Shown: positions 42,620-52,359 of the stretch, one piece after another
Position numbering within the stretch: position 1 is the first letter of the stretch
Layout of the letters: each line of letters opens with the position of its first letter
Assembly (NCBI RefSeq): GCF_014197795.1
Contig: NZ_JACIGI010000002.1
Coordinates: 124,001-188,000, forward strand
DNA from: Roseospira goensis
Lineage (GTDB): Bacteria > Pseudomonadota > Alphaproteobacteria > Rhodospirillales > Rhodospirillaceae
Length of the DNA: 64,000 nt
Direction of reading: 5' to 3'
Notes under the pieces: model-generated
The model's input: only the letters and a program-made list of their open reading frames with translations
Database searches by the model: none
Told to the model about the DNA's origin: nothing
Translations under genes and position numbers: made by a program

Positions 42620-43627
42620 ATGCATATCCATCATCTCCACGAATACCGCCAGGACGCTGCGCTGCGGCAAGTGGCGGATACCGGGGCGGGCGAACAGCGC
42701 ACGCGCTGGGTCATCGTCCTGGCCGCGATCACCATGGTGGTCGAGATCACCGCCGGCCTGCTGTTCAACTCCATGGCCCTGCTGGCCGACGGCTGGCACA
42801 TGGCCAGCCACGTCGGCGCCCTGGGGATCACCCTGGCGGCCTACGCCTACGCGCGCCGCCATGCCGACGATGCGCGCTTCACCTTCGGGACTGGCAAGGT
42901 GGGGGTGCTGGGCGGCTACACCAGCGCGATCGCGCTCGGGCTGGTGGCGGTGCTGATGGCCTGGGAATCGGCCACCCGCCTCGCCAACCCGCTGCCCATC
43001 GCCTTCGACCAGGCGATGTTGGTGGCGGTCATCGGCCTGGTCGTCAACCTGGTCAGCGCCCGCTTGCTGCATGGCGCCGGCGTGTCGCACGGCCATGGGC
43101 ATGCGCACGCGCATCATCACGATCACGATCACGACCATGGGCACCATCACGACCACAACCTGCGCGCCGCCTATTTCCATGTGCTGGCGGACGCCCTGAC
43201 CTCGGTTCTGGCCATCGCCGCGCTGCTGGCGGGCAAGCTGCTGGGCTGGGTGTGGATGGATGCGCTGATGGGGCTGGTCGGCGCCGCTGTCATCGGCCGC
43301 TGGGCCTGGGGGCTGGCGCGCGACAGCGGGCGACTGCTGCTCGACGGGGCCTTCGACCCGGCACGCGCTGACGCCATCCGCAGCGCCCTGGAGGCCGACG
43401 CCGACAATCGCGTCGCCGAACTGCACGTCTGGTCGGTCGGGCCGGGCGCCTGGGCGGTGATCGCGACCGTGGTCACCCATACACCCCGGCCACCGTCCCA
43501 CTACAAGGCGCTGCTGGCCTACCAGCCCGACCTGGTGCATGTGACCGTCGAGGTCCACCCCGGCCCCGGCGCGCCCTGCCTGCCGCTGGACCTCGGGGAT
43601 CGGGACGCAGCCAGCGCGCACCGCTGA
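42620..43627 (+). CDS. Cation diffusion facilitator metal exporter (DmeF-like)
   Basis: 335-residue CDF inner-membrane protein with six predicted helices. Metal-site residues are in the TM2 motif SMALLADGWHMASH (H-D...D type, here D-x2-H) and the TM5 FHVLADALTSV. A His/Asp-rich cytoplasmic loop (about residues 154-178) and a His-rich start (MHIHHLHEY) are typical of DmeF/CzcD-like Co/Ni/Zn exporters. Little room exists for a leader: a -10-like TATCAT sits 7 nt before ATG 42620 and no Shine-Dalgarno is evident, so the mRNA could be leaderless. Confidence 0.9.
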   Translation: MHIHHLHEYRQDAALRQVADTGAGEQRTRWVIVLAAITMVVEITAGLLFNSMALLADGWHMASHVGALGITLAAYAYARRHADDARFTFGTGKVGVLGGYTSAIALGLVAVLMAWESATRLANPLPIAFDQAMLVAVIGLVVNLVSARLLHGAGVSHGHGHAHAHHHDHDHDHGHHHDHNLRAAYFHVLADALTSVLAIAALLAGKLLGWVWMDALMGLVGAAVIGRWAWGLARDSGRLLLDGAFDPARADAIRSALEADADNRVAELHVWSVGPGAWAVIATVVTHTPRPPSHYKALLAYQPDLVHVTVEVHPGPGAPCLPLDLGDRDAASAHR

Positions 43628-43933
43628 TCCGTCGGACATTGGGTCGGACCTTGAACCGTCCCGGCGACGTCAGACCGGAGCGCCGTCCCATCTTGGTGGC
43701 GGCGACACGGACTCGTCTGCTCCATCGCCTCCGCGGCGTCTCCACGCCGGCCCCACCTGTCGAAGGGCAGCACCAAGACGCAGTACCGGGCCGCGTCGCC
43801 CGGCCGGTCGACGCACAGGGTGATCCCATTCATCGGTCGGGATCGCGGCGGGCGCTCCAGCGGCCGGTGGTTGACCCCGCGGGTGAGGGGCGCCCCGGCT
43901 GATGCGACCGTTGGAAGGAGACCCGCCCTCGCG
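43628..43933. other. Intergenic region without a supported gene
   Basis: About 306 bp between the CDF gene and the groEL terminator. A minus-strand reading from 43833 (MNGITLCVDRPGDAARYCVLVLPF at its start) looks protein-like for about 45 residues and then loses codon bias and runs into the CDF gene. It might be the remnant of a decayed gene; I do not call it. Confidence 0.3.
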
Positions 43934-43966
43934 AAAAGGGCCGCGCCCTCGCGGACGCGGCCCCTT
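43934..43966 (-). terminator. Rho-independent terminator of groESL
   Basis: On the minus strand an 8-bp GC stem (GGGCCGCG at 43938-43945 with CGCGGCCC at 43956-43963, 10-nt loop) is followed by TTTT (43937-43934), 35 bp past the groEL stop. Confidence 0.75.
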
Positions 43967-44000
43967 CGGTCGGAGACTCAGGCTGCCTGCGCAGGCGGGC

Positions 44001-45662
<1,662 letters not shown>

Positions 45663-45724
45663 CTATCCTCTCGAACGAATCGGGTCGGGAAGGGTCGATG
45701 GAAGGGGTCGAGCAGGCGGCCGCC

Positions 45725-46012
45725 CTACTCCAGAACGCCCATGATGTCGGCTTCCTTCATGATCAGCAGCTCTTCGCCGTCGATCTTGACCTCGGTGCCG
45801 GACCACTTGCCGAACAGAACACGGTCGCCCGGCTTCACGTCCGGGGTGATGACCTTGCCGTCGTCGCCGCGGGCACCGGGGCCGACGGCCAGAACCTCGC
45901 CCTGCATGGGCTTTTCCTTGGCGGTGTCCGGGATGATGATGCCGCCGGTGGTCTTCTCTTCCGACTCGACACGCTTCACCAGCACGCGGTCGTGCAGCGG
46001 ACGCAGCTTCAT
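45725..46012 (-). CDS. groES: 10-kDa co-chaperonin GroES
   Basis: 95-residue lid of the GroEL cavity. It contains the mobile loop [20 protein letters not shown] (about 18-37) and the conserved [15 protein letters not shown]. The start [15 protein letters not shown] is canonical and GGAGGAAG lies just upstream of ATG 46012. First gene of the groESL operon. Confidence 0.98.
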   Translation of the reverse strand: MKLRPLHDRVLVKRVESEEKTTGGIIIPDTAKEKPMQGEVLAVGPGARGDDGKVITPDVKPGDRVLFGKWSGTEVKIDGEELLIMKEADIMGVLE

Positions 46013-46115
46013 TCTCTTCCTCCGTCGGTCGACGCCGTCTTGATCGGGGTTGATCATGGAAAGGCCGCCCCGAGGGACGGCCAACATGTTGATCTGAGCC
46101 GGTTTCTGAGGGCTG

Positions 46116-46142
46116 TTAGCACTCTTGCCCGGCGAGTGCCAA
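46116..46142. promoter_or_regulatory. CIRCE element (HrcA operator) of groESL
   Basis: TTAGCACTC (46116-46124), a 9-nt spacer and GAGTGCCAA (46134-46142): the CIRCE inverted repeat with a single change in the second arm. It lies about 104 bp upstream of groES, right after the -10 box, so bound HrcA would block the promoter. Confidence 0.93.
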
Positions 46143-46143
46143 C

Positions 46144-46173
46144 GAGATAGGGCGAGGCCTTCAGGCTGTCAAG
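46144..46173 (-). promoter_or_regulatory. groES promoter, sigma-32-like
   Basis: On the minus strand CTTGACA (46173-46167), a 17-nt spacer and TATCTC (46149-46144), written CCTATCTC with flanks. This fits both the vegetative -35/-10 pattern and the alphaproteobacterial RpoH pattern (CTTGAC, then C-Y-TAT-N-T). With CIRCE directly downstream, dual heat-shock control (RpoH plus HrcA) is likely. Confidence 0.8.
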
Positions 46174-46221
46174 CGTCCGCGTGCGGATCGCGTGCGGGAA
46201 AGTGTGGGAATGGGGACGGGG

Positions 46222-46299
46222 CCCCCGGCGCCCACGCGGGAGCGTGGGCGCGAGATTGCCCGGACCCCCGGCGCCCACGCGGGCGCGTGGGCGCGAGAT
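46222..46299. repeat. Two 35-nt direct repeats, each a GC-rich palindrome (REP-like)
   Basis: Copies at 46222-46256 and 46265-46299 differ at one base. Each contains GCGCCCACGCGG..CGTGGGCGC, a hairpin with an 8-10-bp stem, and ends CGCGAGAT. They lie between the lpxK 3' end and the groES promoter, next to a third, shorter palindrome at 46310. Confidence 0.8.
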
Positions 46300-46309
46300 C
46301 CCATCTCTC

Positions 46310-46333
46310 GGTCCCACGCTCCGGCGTGGGACC
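46310..46333. repeat. 24-nt palindrome after lpxK
   Basis: GGTCCCACGC (46310-46319), TCCG loop, GCGTGGGACC (46324-46333): a perfect 10-bp stem 5 bp past the lpxK stop. It shares the CCCACGC/GCGTGGG core with the neighbouring 35-nt repeats, so it is probably one more copy of the same repeat family, possibly also ending lpxK transcription. Confidence 0.75.
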
Positions 46334-46337
46334 GGCG

Positions 46338-47333
46338 TCATCCGGCCGCCGCCAGCGCCCGCCCGAGCAGGCGCGCCAGCGCCGCCGGGTCGTCCCAGGC
46401 CACGGCCACGTCGATGACGTCCACCTGCTGGCGCTGGTCGGGCGGCAAGCGGGCGGCGTCCTTGGCCGTGGTCACCGGCGCTGCGCCCAGCGCGAAGGCC
46501 TCGTCGAGGATCGGCTGGATGTCCGCGCCCTGGTAGGGGTGGTGGTCGGCAAACGGATGGGTCGCCAGCACCCGGCAGCCCACGTCGTGCAGCATCCGGA
46601 ACACCTTGTCCGGGTCGCCGATGCCGGCGAAGGCCACCACGGGCTGCCCGGCCAGCCGCCGCACCCGCGGCCCCGGCACCAGCCGCGCGCCCAGGGTCGG
46701 CACGTGCGCCGGCACCCGGCGGGCCACGCGGGCGGTGTCGCGGCCCATGATGACCACCGCGCCCGCCCGCCCCAGGCCCACGGGGACCGGCTCGCGCAGG
46801 GGCCCGGCGGGGATCAGGCGGCCGTTGCCGAAGCCGCGGGCGCCGTCCACCACCACCAGGGACAGGTCCTGCACCAGCGCCGGGTTCTGGAAGCCGTCGT
46901 CCATCACCACCGCCCCGGCGCCGGCCGCCACGGCGGCGCGGCCGCCGGCGGCCCGGTCGCGGGCGATCCACACCGGCAGGCCGTCGCGGGCCAGCATCAG
47001 CGGTTCGTCGCCCACCGTGGCGGCGTCGTGGCCGTGCGGATCGACCCGCAGCGGCCCGCGCGCCCGTCCGCCGTGACCGCGCGATAGCACCACGGCATCA
47101 AGGCCCCGGTCGCGGCGCAGCCGCCGTGTCAGGTCGGCCACCACCGGGGTCTTGCCGGCGCCGCCCGCGACCAGATTCCCCACGCACACCACGAGCACCG
47201 GCAGGCGGACCGCCCGCCCCCGGCCGCGCGCCAGGCGCCGCGCCGTGGCCCAGCCGTAGGCCAGCCCGGCCGGCTCCAACAGGCGCGCCGGCAGCCCGCC
47301 CTCGGCGGTCCACCAGAACTCAGGGGCCCGCAT
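46338..47333 (-). CDS. lpxK: Tetraacyldisaccharide 4'-kinase
   Basis: 331-residue lipid A enzyme that phosphorylates the 4' position of the tetraacyl disaccharide-1-phosphate at the inner membrane. An N-terminal amphipathic/hydrophobic stretch precedes a Walker A in VCVGNLVAGGAGKTPVV (about 50-64). VLSRGHGGRARGPLRV and VVMDDGFQNPALVQDLSLVV are LpxK landmarks. The start MRAPEFWW overlaps the waaA 3' end by 14 bp. Last gene of the plcP-agt-waaA-lpxK line. Confidence 0.95.
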   Translation of the reverse strand: MRAPEFWWTAEGGLPARLLEPAGLAYGWATARRLARGRGRAVRLPVLVVCVGNLVAGGAGKTPVVADLTRRLRRDRGLDAVVLSRGHGGRARGPLRVDPHGHDAATVGDEPLMLARDGLPVWIARDRAAGGRAAVAAGAGAVVMDDGFQNPALVQDLSLVVVDGARGFGNGRLIPAGPLREPVPVGLGRAGAVVIMGRDTARVARRVPAHVPTLGARLVPGPRVRRLAGQPVVAFAGIGDPDKVFRMLHDVGCRVLATHPFADHHPYQGADIQPILDEAFALGAAPVTTAKDAARLPPDQRQQVDVIDVAVAWDDPAALARLLGRALAAAG

Positions 47334-48666
47334 GGCCGCCCGCCTGACCCCCGGCATGGCTCAGGGCCTCCGGCGGCGTCGCGCGGACCGGCGCCAGAGG
47401 GTCGAGCCATGGCGCCAGCGCCTCCAGCACCCGCGTCAGCACGTCGGCCTCGCCGGCGGCGAAGGCGGCGCCGCGCGCCCCCAGGGCGCTCCGGTCGGCC
47501 GCGTCGAGCAGCAGGTCGGCCACCGCGTCGGCCAGCGCCGCCGCGTCCGAGACGCAGCGCGCGGCGTCGGCGCCGATCATGCGTGCTGCGATCTCGCGGA
47601 AGTTCTCCATGCGCGGCCCGAACAGCACCGCCGCGCCCAGCCGCGCCGGCTCCAGGGGGTTCTGGCCGCCGCCCTCGCCGAGCAGGCTCTTGCCCATCAC
47701 CACCACCGGCGCCAGGCGGGCGAACAGCCCGACCTCGCCCATGGTGTCGGCCAGGTAGACGTCCGTGCCCGGGCCGGGCAGCACCCCGGCCGAGCGTTGC
47801 GCCACCGTCACGCCCTCGGCTTCCAGCGCCGCCCGCACGGCGTCGCCGCGCGGGGCGTGGCGGGGCATCACCAGGGTCAGCAGGCCCGGCACGCGCTCGG
47901 CCACCGCGCGGTGCACACGCGCCGCCAGCGCCTCCTCGCCCGGGTGCGTCGACAGCGCCAGCCAGCACGGCCGCCCCGCCAGCACCGCCCGCAGCCGGGC
48001 CAGCTCGTCCGCGTCGGCGGGCGCCGGCGGGGCGGCGAACTTCAGGTTGCCGACGCAGCGCACCGGCGCTGCGCCGAGGGCGGCCAGGCGGGCGGCGTCG
48101 GTCTCGCTCTGCGCCAGGGACAGCCGGAACAGGCCTAGCAGGTGGCGCAGCGGGGCGGCGGCGTGGCGGCGCCAGGCCGTGAACGAGCCGTCCGAGACGC
48201 GGCCGTTGAGCAGCACCATGGGCACGCCGCGGCGCGCGGTCTCCACCAGCAGGTTGGGCCAGAACTCGCTTTCGGCCAGCAGCAGCAGATCCGGGCGCCA
48301 GTGGTCCAGGAAGCGCCGCACGCCCGATACGCGGTCGACCGGCACGAACTGGTGCACCGCGCCGGGCGGCAGCCGCTCGGCCATCAGCGCCGCCGAGGTC
48401 ACCGTGCCGGTGGTACACAGCACCGACAGGCCCGGTCGCTCCGCCGTCATGCGGTCGATCAGCGGCAGCAGCGACAGCGCCTCGCCCACGCTGGCGCCGT
48501 GCAGCCACACCAGCGGTCCGTCCGGGCGCGGCCGGCCGGCATGGCCCAGGCGTTCGCCCAGGCGCGCCGGATCCTCTTTGCCACGCGCCCGCCGGTGCAG
48601 CAGCAGCAGGCGGACCACCGGCGCGGACAGGTCGGTGAGTCCCCGGTACAGGGTGAGCAGCAGCAT
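47320..48666 (-). CDS. waaA: 3-deoxy-D-manno-octulosonic acid (Kdo) transferase
   Basis: 448-residue GT30 enzyme that adds Kdo from CMP-Kdo to the lipid A precursor. An N-terminal membrane anchor (MLLLTLYRGLTDLSAPVVRLLLLH) is followed by LVWLHGASVGEALSLLPLI with the catalytic Glu, and the second domain has AESEFWPNLLVETARRGVPMVLLNGR and STHPGEEALAARVHRAV. Its end overlaps lpxK by 14 bp; the upstream glycosyltransferase stop is 66 bp away. The number of Kdo units added cannot be told from sequence. Confidence 0.95.
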   Translation of the reverse strand: MLLLTLYRGLTDLSAPVVRLLLLHRRARGKEDPARLGERLGHAGRPRPDGPLVWLHGASVGEALSLLPLIDRMTAERPGLSVLCTTGTVTSAALMAERLPPGAVHQFVPVDRVSGVRRFLDHWRPDLLLLAESEFWPNLLVETARRGVPMVLLNGRVSDGSFTAWRRHAAAPLRHLLGLFRLSLAQSETDAARLAALGAAPVRCVGNLKFAAPPAPADADELARLRAVLAGRPCWLALSTHPGEEALAARVHRAVAERVPGLLTLVMPRHAPRGDAVRAALEAEGVTVAQRSAGVLPGPGTDVYLADTMGEVGLFARLAPVVVMGKSLLGEGGGQNPLEPARLGAAVLFGPRMENFREIAARMIGADAARCVSDAAALADAVADLLLDAADRSALGARGAAFAAGEADVLTRVLEALAPWLDPLAPVRATPPEALSHAGGQAGGHAGP

Positions 48667-48732
48667 CCGTCCGCCAGGGCCGTCGGTGGAAAGGGGGGAA
48701 CCGCGCAGCCTTACGAGGGCTGGGCGCGCGGG

Positions 48733-49908
48733 TCAAGCACCGCCGGCGGCGCTCGCCAGGGCGTCGGTGTCGAACGGGCAGACGTTGCCGAGGAACTGGT
48801 CCACGCTGGCCTCCCAGCCGTGCCGCAGGGCGAACGCGCGGCAGCGCGCGGCCGGGACCTCCAGCGCGGCCAGGGCGGCGGCGCGCAAGTCGTCGTCCAG
48901 CCGGCCCACCGGCGCATCGCCGATGACGTCCAGCGGGCCGGCCACCGGGAACGCCGCCACCGGCACGCCGCAGGCCAGCGCCTCCAGCAGCACCAGGCCG
49001 AAGGTGTCGGTCAGGCTGGGGAACACGAAGGCGTCGGCCACGGCGTAGTGCAGGGCCAGGTCCTCGCCGCGCTTCTCGCCGACAAACACCACGTCCGGAT
49101 GGGCCGTGCGCAGTTCCTCCAGTTGCGGGCCGCCGCCGACCACGATCCGGGTGCCCGGCAGGTCGAGCGACAGGAAGGCCTCGATGTTCTTTTCGATCGC
49201 GACCCGGCCGACGTAGACGAACCAGGGCCGCGGGCCACTGATGACACCGTCGAGCGCGCCCTTGTCGCGCGGCCGGAACAGGTCGGTGTCGACGCCGCGG
49301 CCCCAGCGGCGGATGTTGGTGAAGCCCCAGCGCGTCAGCTCCGCCTCGATCGACGGGGTCGCCACCATGACGGCCTCGGCGCGGCTGTGGAAATGGCGCA
49401 GCAGGGCGTAGCTCCAGTCCACCGGCACCCAGAACCGGGCGTGGACATACTCGGGAAAGCGGGTGTGGAAGGCGGTGGTGAAGGGCAGGCCACGATCCAG
49501 GCAGAGGCCGCGCGCGGCCCAGCCCAGCGGACCCTCGGTGGCGATGTGAATCACGCTCGGGTGCCACTCGGTCAGCGCCTTGGTGAGGCGGTGGCGCGGC
49601 GCCAGCGCCAGCCGGATCTGCGGATAAGTCGGGCAGGGCACGGTGTCGAACTGGTCCGGGGTCACCATGCGCACGGCGTGACCGCGCCGCTCCAGGTGCT
49701 CGCGCAGGGTGTCCAGGGTGCGCACCACGCCGTTGACCTGGGGGAACCACGCGTCGCTGACGATCATGATCCGGTGCCGGGAGTCGTCCGCCGCAGAGCC
49801 GGCCGTCGACTTGGGGGCCGACCGCGCCGGCCCGGCGCCCGGGTCGGGGGACGCGGCCTCGACGGGGGTGAGGGCGCGGGGGTCGGGCGTGATGTCGGGG
49901 CTGGTCAT
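48733..49908 (-). CDS. GT4 glycosyltransferase, Agt-like glycolipid synthase partner of PlcP
   Basis: 391 residues. A disordered N-terminal stretch (about 1-45) precedes a GT-B family 4 enzyme: RIMIVSDAWFPQVNGVVRTL (about 46-65), FTTAFHTRFPEYVHARF, the donor-site WFVYVGRVAIEKNIEAFLSL, and the E-x7-E region FPSLTDTFGLVLLEALACGVPV. This is the SqdX/MgtA-like group that also holds Agt, which makes glycosyl-diacylglycerols in phosphate-starved alphaproteobacteria. Directly downstream (80 bp) of the PlcP-like gene, as in known plcP-agt pairs. ATG 49908 is chosen; the variable N-terminus leaves some doubt. Confidence 0.83.
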   Translation of the reverse strand: MTSPDITPDPRALTPVEAASPDPGAGPARSAPKSTAGSAADDSRHRIMIVSDAWFPQVNGVVRTLDTLREHLERRGHAVRMVTPDQFDTVPCPTYPQIRLALAPRHRLTKALTEWHPSVIHIATEGPLGWAARGLCLDRGLPFTTAFHTRFPEYVHARFWVPVDWSYALLRHFHSRAEAVMVATPSIEAELTRWGFTNIRRWGRGVDTDLFRPRDKGALDGVISGPRPWFVYVGRVAIEKNIEAFLSLDLPGTRIVVGGGPQLEELRTAHPDVVFVGEKRGEDLALHYAVADAFVFPSLTDTFGLVLLEALACGVPVAAFPVAGPLDVIGDAPVGRLDDDLRAAALAALEVPAARCRAFALRHGWEASVDQFLGNVCPFDTDALASAAGGA

Positions 49909-49988
49909 GGCACGAGGACTCGACGGAACGGCGGGCGGCGCAGGGGTCCGCCCCGAGACGGGCGCCGAGACGGCGGGCGCGGCGCCGG

Positions 49989-51059
49989 TCAGGCGGCGCC
50001 GGAGGTGGGGTGGGCGTGCTCGGCCGGTTCGGCCTCGGCGGGGCGCTCGCCGGCGCCGGCCTCGGGGGAGGCAGGCGTGGACTCGGCCGGGGCCGTCACG
50101 CGAGACGGGCGCGACAGCGGCGCGGGCGCCTGCGCGAGGCCGGCGAGGTCGGGGGACGTCTCCTCCAGCGCCCGCCGGGCGGCCCGGGCCTTCTTGCCCC
50201 GGCTGCGGTAGGCCTCGACCATCGAGATGTCGCGCACCTTGGTCCAGTCGAGGATCTCCATGCGGCCGTCGGCATGCTCGACCATGGCGGTGCAGCTTTC
50301 GACCCAGTCGCCGTCGTTGCAATAGAGGATCTCACCCACCTGTCGGATCTCGGCATGGTGGATGTGGCCGCAGATGATGCCGTCGACGCCGCGCTTCTGC
50401 GCCAGCTCGGCCATGCTCTCCTCGAACTTGTTGATGTACTGGACGGCGTTCTTCACCTTGTGCTTGAGGTACTGCGACACCGACCAGTAGGGCAGGCCGA
50501 GGCGGCGCCGGGCCACGTTGAACCAGTGGTTCAGCTCCAGCACCAGGACATAGGCCCAGTCCCCCAGCACCGCCAGCCAGCGGGCGTACATCACCACGCC
50601 GTCGAACTCGTCGCCGTGGATGACCAGGTAGCGGCGGCCGTCGGCGCCCTCGTGGATGGCCTCGCGGCGCAGTTCCACGTCCCCGAAGTTGGCATCGCAG
50701 TAGTCGCGGGCGAATTCGTCGTGATTGCCGGGGATGAAGATCACCCGGGTGCCCTTGCGCGCCTTGCGCAACAGCTTCTGAATCACGTCGTTGTGGGCCT
50801 GGGGCCAGTGCCAGTGGTTCTTGAGGCGCCAGCCGTCGACCACGTCGCCCACCAGGTACAGCGTCTCCGACTCGGTGCTGCGCAGGAAGTCCAGCAGCAT
50901 GTCGGCCTTGCAGCCGCGCGTCCCGAGATGGATATCCGACAGGAAAATGGTCTTATAGTAGCGTGTCGTTGCACCGAGTGCGGTCATGTCCCTGGCCTGC
51001 TCCCCGCCCCCCGGATCGCGAGGGGCCTGCTCGTTCGGGGCCTGTGCGCTTGGCTCCAT
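49989..51059 (-). CDS. PlcP-like metallophosphatase (phospholipase C-type; LpxH-like fold)
   Basis: 356-residue calcineurin-fold enzyme. Metal motifs are in order: SDIHLGTRG (D42-x-H44), LVGDVVDGWRL, PGNHDEF, VIHGDEFD and CGHIHHAEI. It is usually annotated as UDP-2,3-diacylglucosamine diphosphatase, but the GTRGCKADMLLDFLRS and WPQAHNDVIQKLLRKARKGT segments match the alphaproteobacterial PlcP group. That group cleaves phosphatidylcholine/PE/PG to diacylglycerol under phosphate limitation. Its neighbours (Agt-like transferase, DAG kinase) favour this role; LpxH function is not excluded. The C-terminal 60 residues are Pro/Ala-rich. The start is uncertain (51059 or 50987). Confidence 0.78.
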   Translation of the reverse strand: MEPSAQAPNEQAPRDPGGGEQARDMTALGATTRYYKTIFLSDIHLGTRGCKADMLLDFLRSTESETLYLVGDVVDGWRLKNHWHWPQAHNDVIQKLLRKARKGTRVIFIPGNHDEFARDYCDANFGDVELRREAIHEGADGRRYLVIHGDEFDGVVMYARWLAVLGDWAYVLVLELNHWFNVARRRLGLPYWSVSQYLKHKVKNAVQYINKFEESMAELAQKRGVDGIICGHIHHAEIRQVGEILYCNDGDWVESCTAMVEHADGRMEILDWTKVRDISMVEAYRSRGKKARAARRALEETSPDLAGLAQAPAPLSRPSRVTAPAESTPASPEAGAGERPAEAEPAEHAHPTSGAA

Positions 51060-51355
51060 CGTCTCACCACCCACCGGAGCGCCGTTCGTCCTATGCCGCA
51101 GTCCGATCGTCCGCCGCTGCCGCTGCCATCGCCGATGACGCCTTCGTCGTCATGGCATCCCCACACCGGGGTGTTCGGCCTACGATCGGCGGGCCGGCCT
51201 GGACCGCCCGAGCCGGCGGCCAAAACACCCCGTCCGTCTAAGCAGTCGAACCGGGGGGCGCAAGGGAAACGACCCCCTCGGGCCGGCGGTGCCGCGCCGC
51301 CGCAGGCGTGTCGGACACAAAGACTAGTATAGCATCCAGAGGAGCGCACCGCATT
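51060..51355. promoter_or_regulatory. Divergent region between the PlcP-like gene and the DAG-kinase-like gene
   Basis: About 296 bp. The AT-richer end near 51321-51360 has TATACT on the minus strand (51331-51326), a plausible -10 for the phosphatase line, and TATAGC on the plus strand. ATGACG (51135-51140) and CGTCAT (51148-51153) form a short inverted repeat. I looked for a Pho box (paired CTGTCAT-like direct repeats) and found none convincing. Confidence 0.35.
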
Positions 51356-52354
51356 TTGATCCTGAAACAAATAATTCATGCCTCCCGTCGCCGTGCGGCC
51401 CCAGAGACGGGGGACGCGGCACGCGCGACGCGCGTGTTGGTGATTGCCAATCCCCGCGCCGGTCGGGCCGGCGGCCGGCGCTTGGCGCGCGCCCTCACGG
51501 ATCTGCGGGCCGGCGGCGTCTGCGTCGACGTGGCCCGGCCCCAGGGACCGGCCGACGCCCGCGCCCGCGCCGCCGGCGCCGCCGCCTCCGGCTACGATGT
51601 GGTGGTCGCCGCCGGCGGCGACGGCACCGTGGCCGAGGTGGCGGCCGGCTTGCTCGACGGTGCGGGTTCGCCGGACGGCCGACGGCCGGCGCTGGGCGTG
51701 CTGCCGCTTGGCACCGCCAATGTGCTGGCCCATGAACTGGGTCTGCCGCGCCGGCCGGAGGCCGCGGCCCGGGTGCTGCGGGCGGGGCACCGGCGCGTCT
51801 TGTGGCCGGGGATCGTCAACGGTCGGCCCTTCATGATGATGGCCAGTGTCGGCATCGATTCGCACATCGTACACCACATGGACGCCGGCCTGAAGCGGCG
51901 CACCGGCAAGCTGGCCTATGTCTGGGCGCTGCTGGGTGCCGCCTTCCGCTACCGGTATCCGCCCGTCGCGGTCACGGTGGAGGCCCCGGACGGCCATACG
52001 GAGACGCTGCGCGGCCCGCTGGTGCTGATTACGCGCGGGCGCTGCTACGGCGGCCCGCTGGTGGTGGCGCCGGAGGCCGATATCGGCACGCCGCTGCTGT
52101 GGGCGGTGGTGCTGACCCGGGGCGGCGCCTGGGCGACCGCGCGCTATGGGCTGGCGCTGCTGGCCGGGCGGCTGCCGCGTCAGCCCGGCGTCCGGCTGTG
52201 CCCGGCGCGGCGGGTCCGGCTGGCGGCGGCGGAGCCGGGCGCGGACTCGGCGGGCGCGGCGCTGCCGCTTCAGGCCGATGGCGACGCCATCGGGACGCTG
52301 CCGGCCGAGATCGGCGTCGGCCCGGTCGCGCTGGAGGTGCTGGCGCCGGCCTGA
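51356..52354 (+). CDS. Diacylglycerol/lipid kinase family protein (YegS/DagK type)
   Basis: 332 residues with the DAGK catalytic core. VLVIANPRAGRAGGRR (about 30-45) is followed by the ATP loop VVVAAGGDGTVAEVAAGLLD (about 80-100) and LGVLPLGTANVLAHELGLP. A C-terminal beta-rich domain contains GRCYGGPLVVAPEADI and the closing QADGDAIGTLP. It should phosphorylate diacylglycerol or another lipid alcohol. TTG 51356 with GAGGAG upstream is the best start; GTG 51308 would lie upstream of the -10-like sequence. Divergent from the PlcP/Agt pair, so it may consume the same DAG. Confidence 0.83.
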   Translation: MILKQIIHASRRRAAPETGDAARATRVLVIANPRAGRAGGRRLARALTDLRAGGVCVDVARPQGPADARARAAGAAASGYDVVVAAGGDGTVAEVAAGLLDGAGSPDGRRPALGVLPLGTANVLAHELGLPRRPEAAARVLRAGHRRVLWPGIVNGRPFMMMASVGIDSHIVHHMDAGLKRRTGKLAYVWALLGAAFRYRYPPVAVTVEAPDGHTETLRGPLVLITRGRCYGGPLVVAPEADIGTPLLWAVVLTRGGAWATARYGLALLAGRLPRQPGVRLCPARRVRLAAAEPGADSAGAALPLQADGDAIGTLPAEIGVGPVALEVLAPA

Positions 52355-52359
52355 GCGGG

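Noticed and set aside
43519-43833. 104-codon minus-strand gene between the CDF gene and groEL
   Set aside because: The start looks protein-like, but codon bias is lost and the frame overlaps the CDF 3' end; at most a decayed remnant.
46222-46333. Possible CRISPR array
   Set aside because: Only two 35-nt repeats with an 8-nt spacer, each self-complementary throughout, and no cas gene; they are REP-like palindromes.
49989-51059. Calling the metallophosphatase lpxH outright
   Set aside because: The fold is shared, but the sequence blocks and the neighbouring Agt-like and DAG-kinase genes favour PlcP; the symbol is left empty.
51060-51355. Pho box upstream of the PlcP-like gene
   Set aside because: Only an ATGACG/CGTCAT inverted repeat is present, not the direct repeats of a Pho box.
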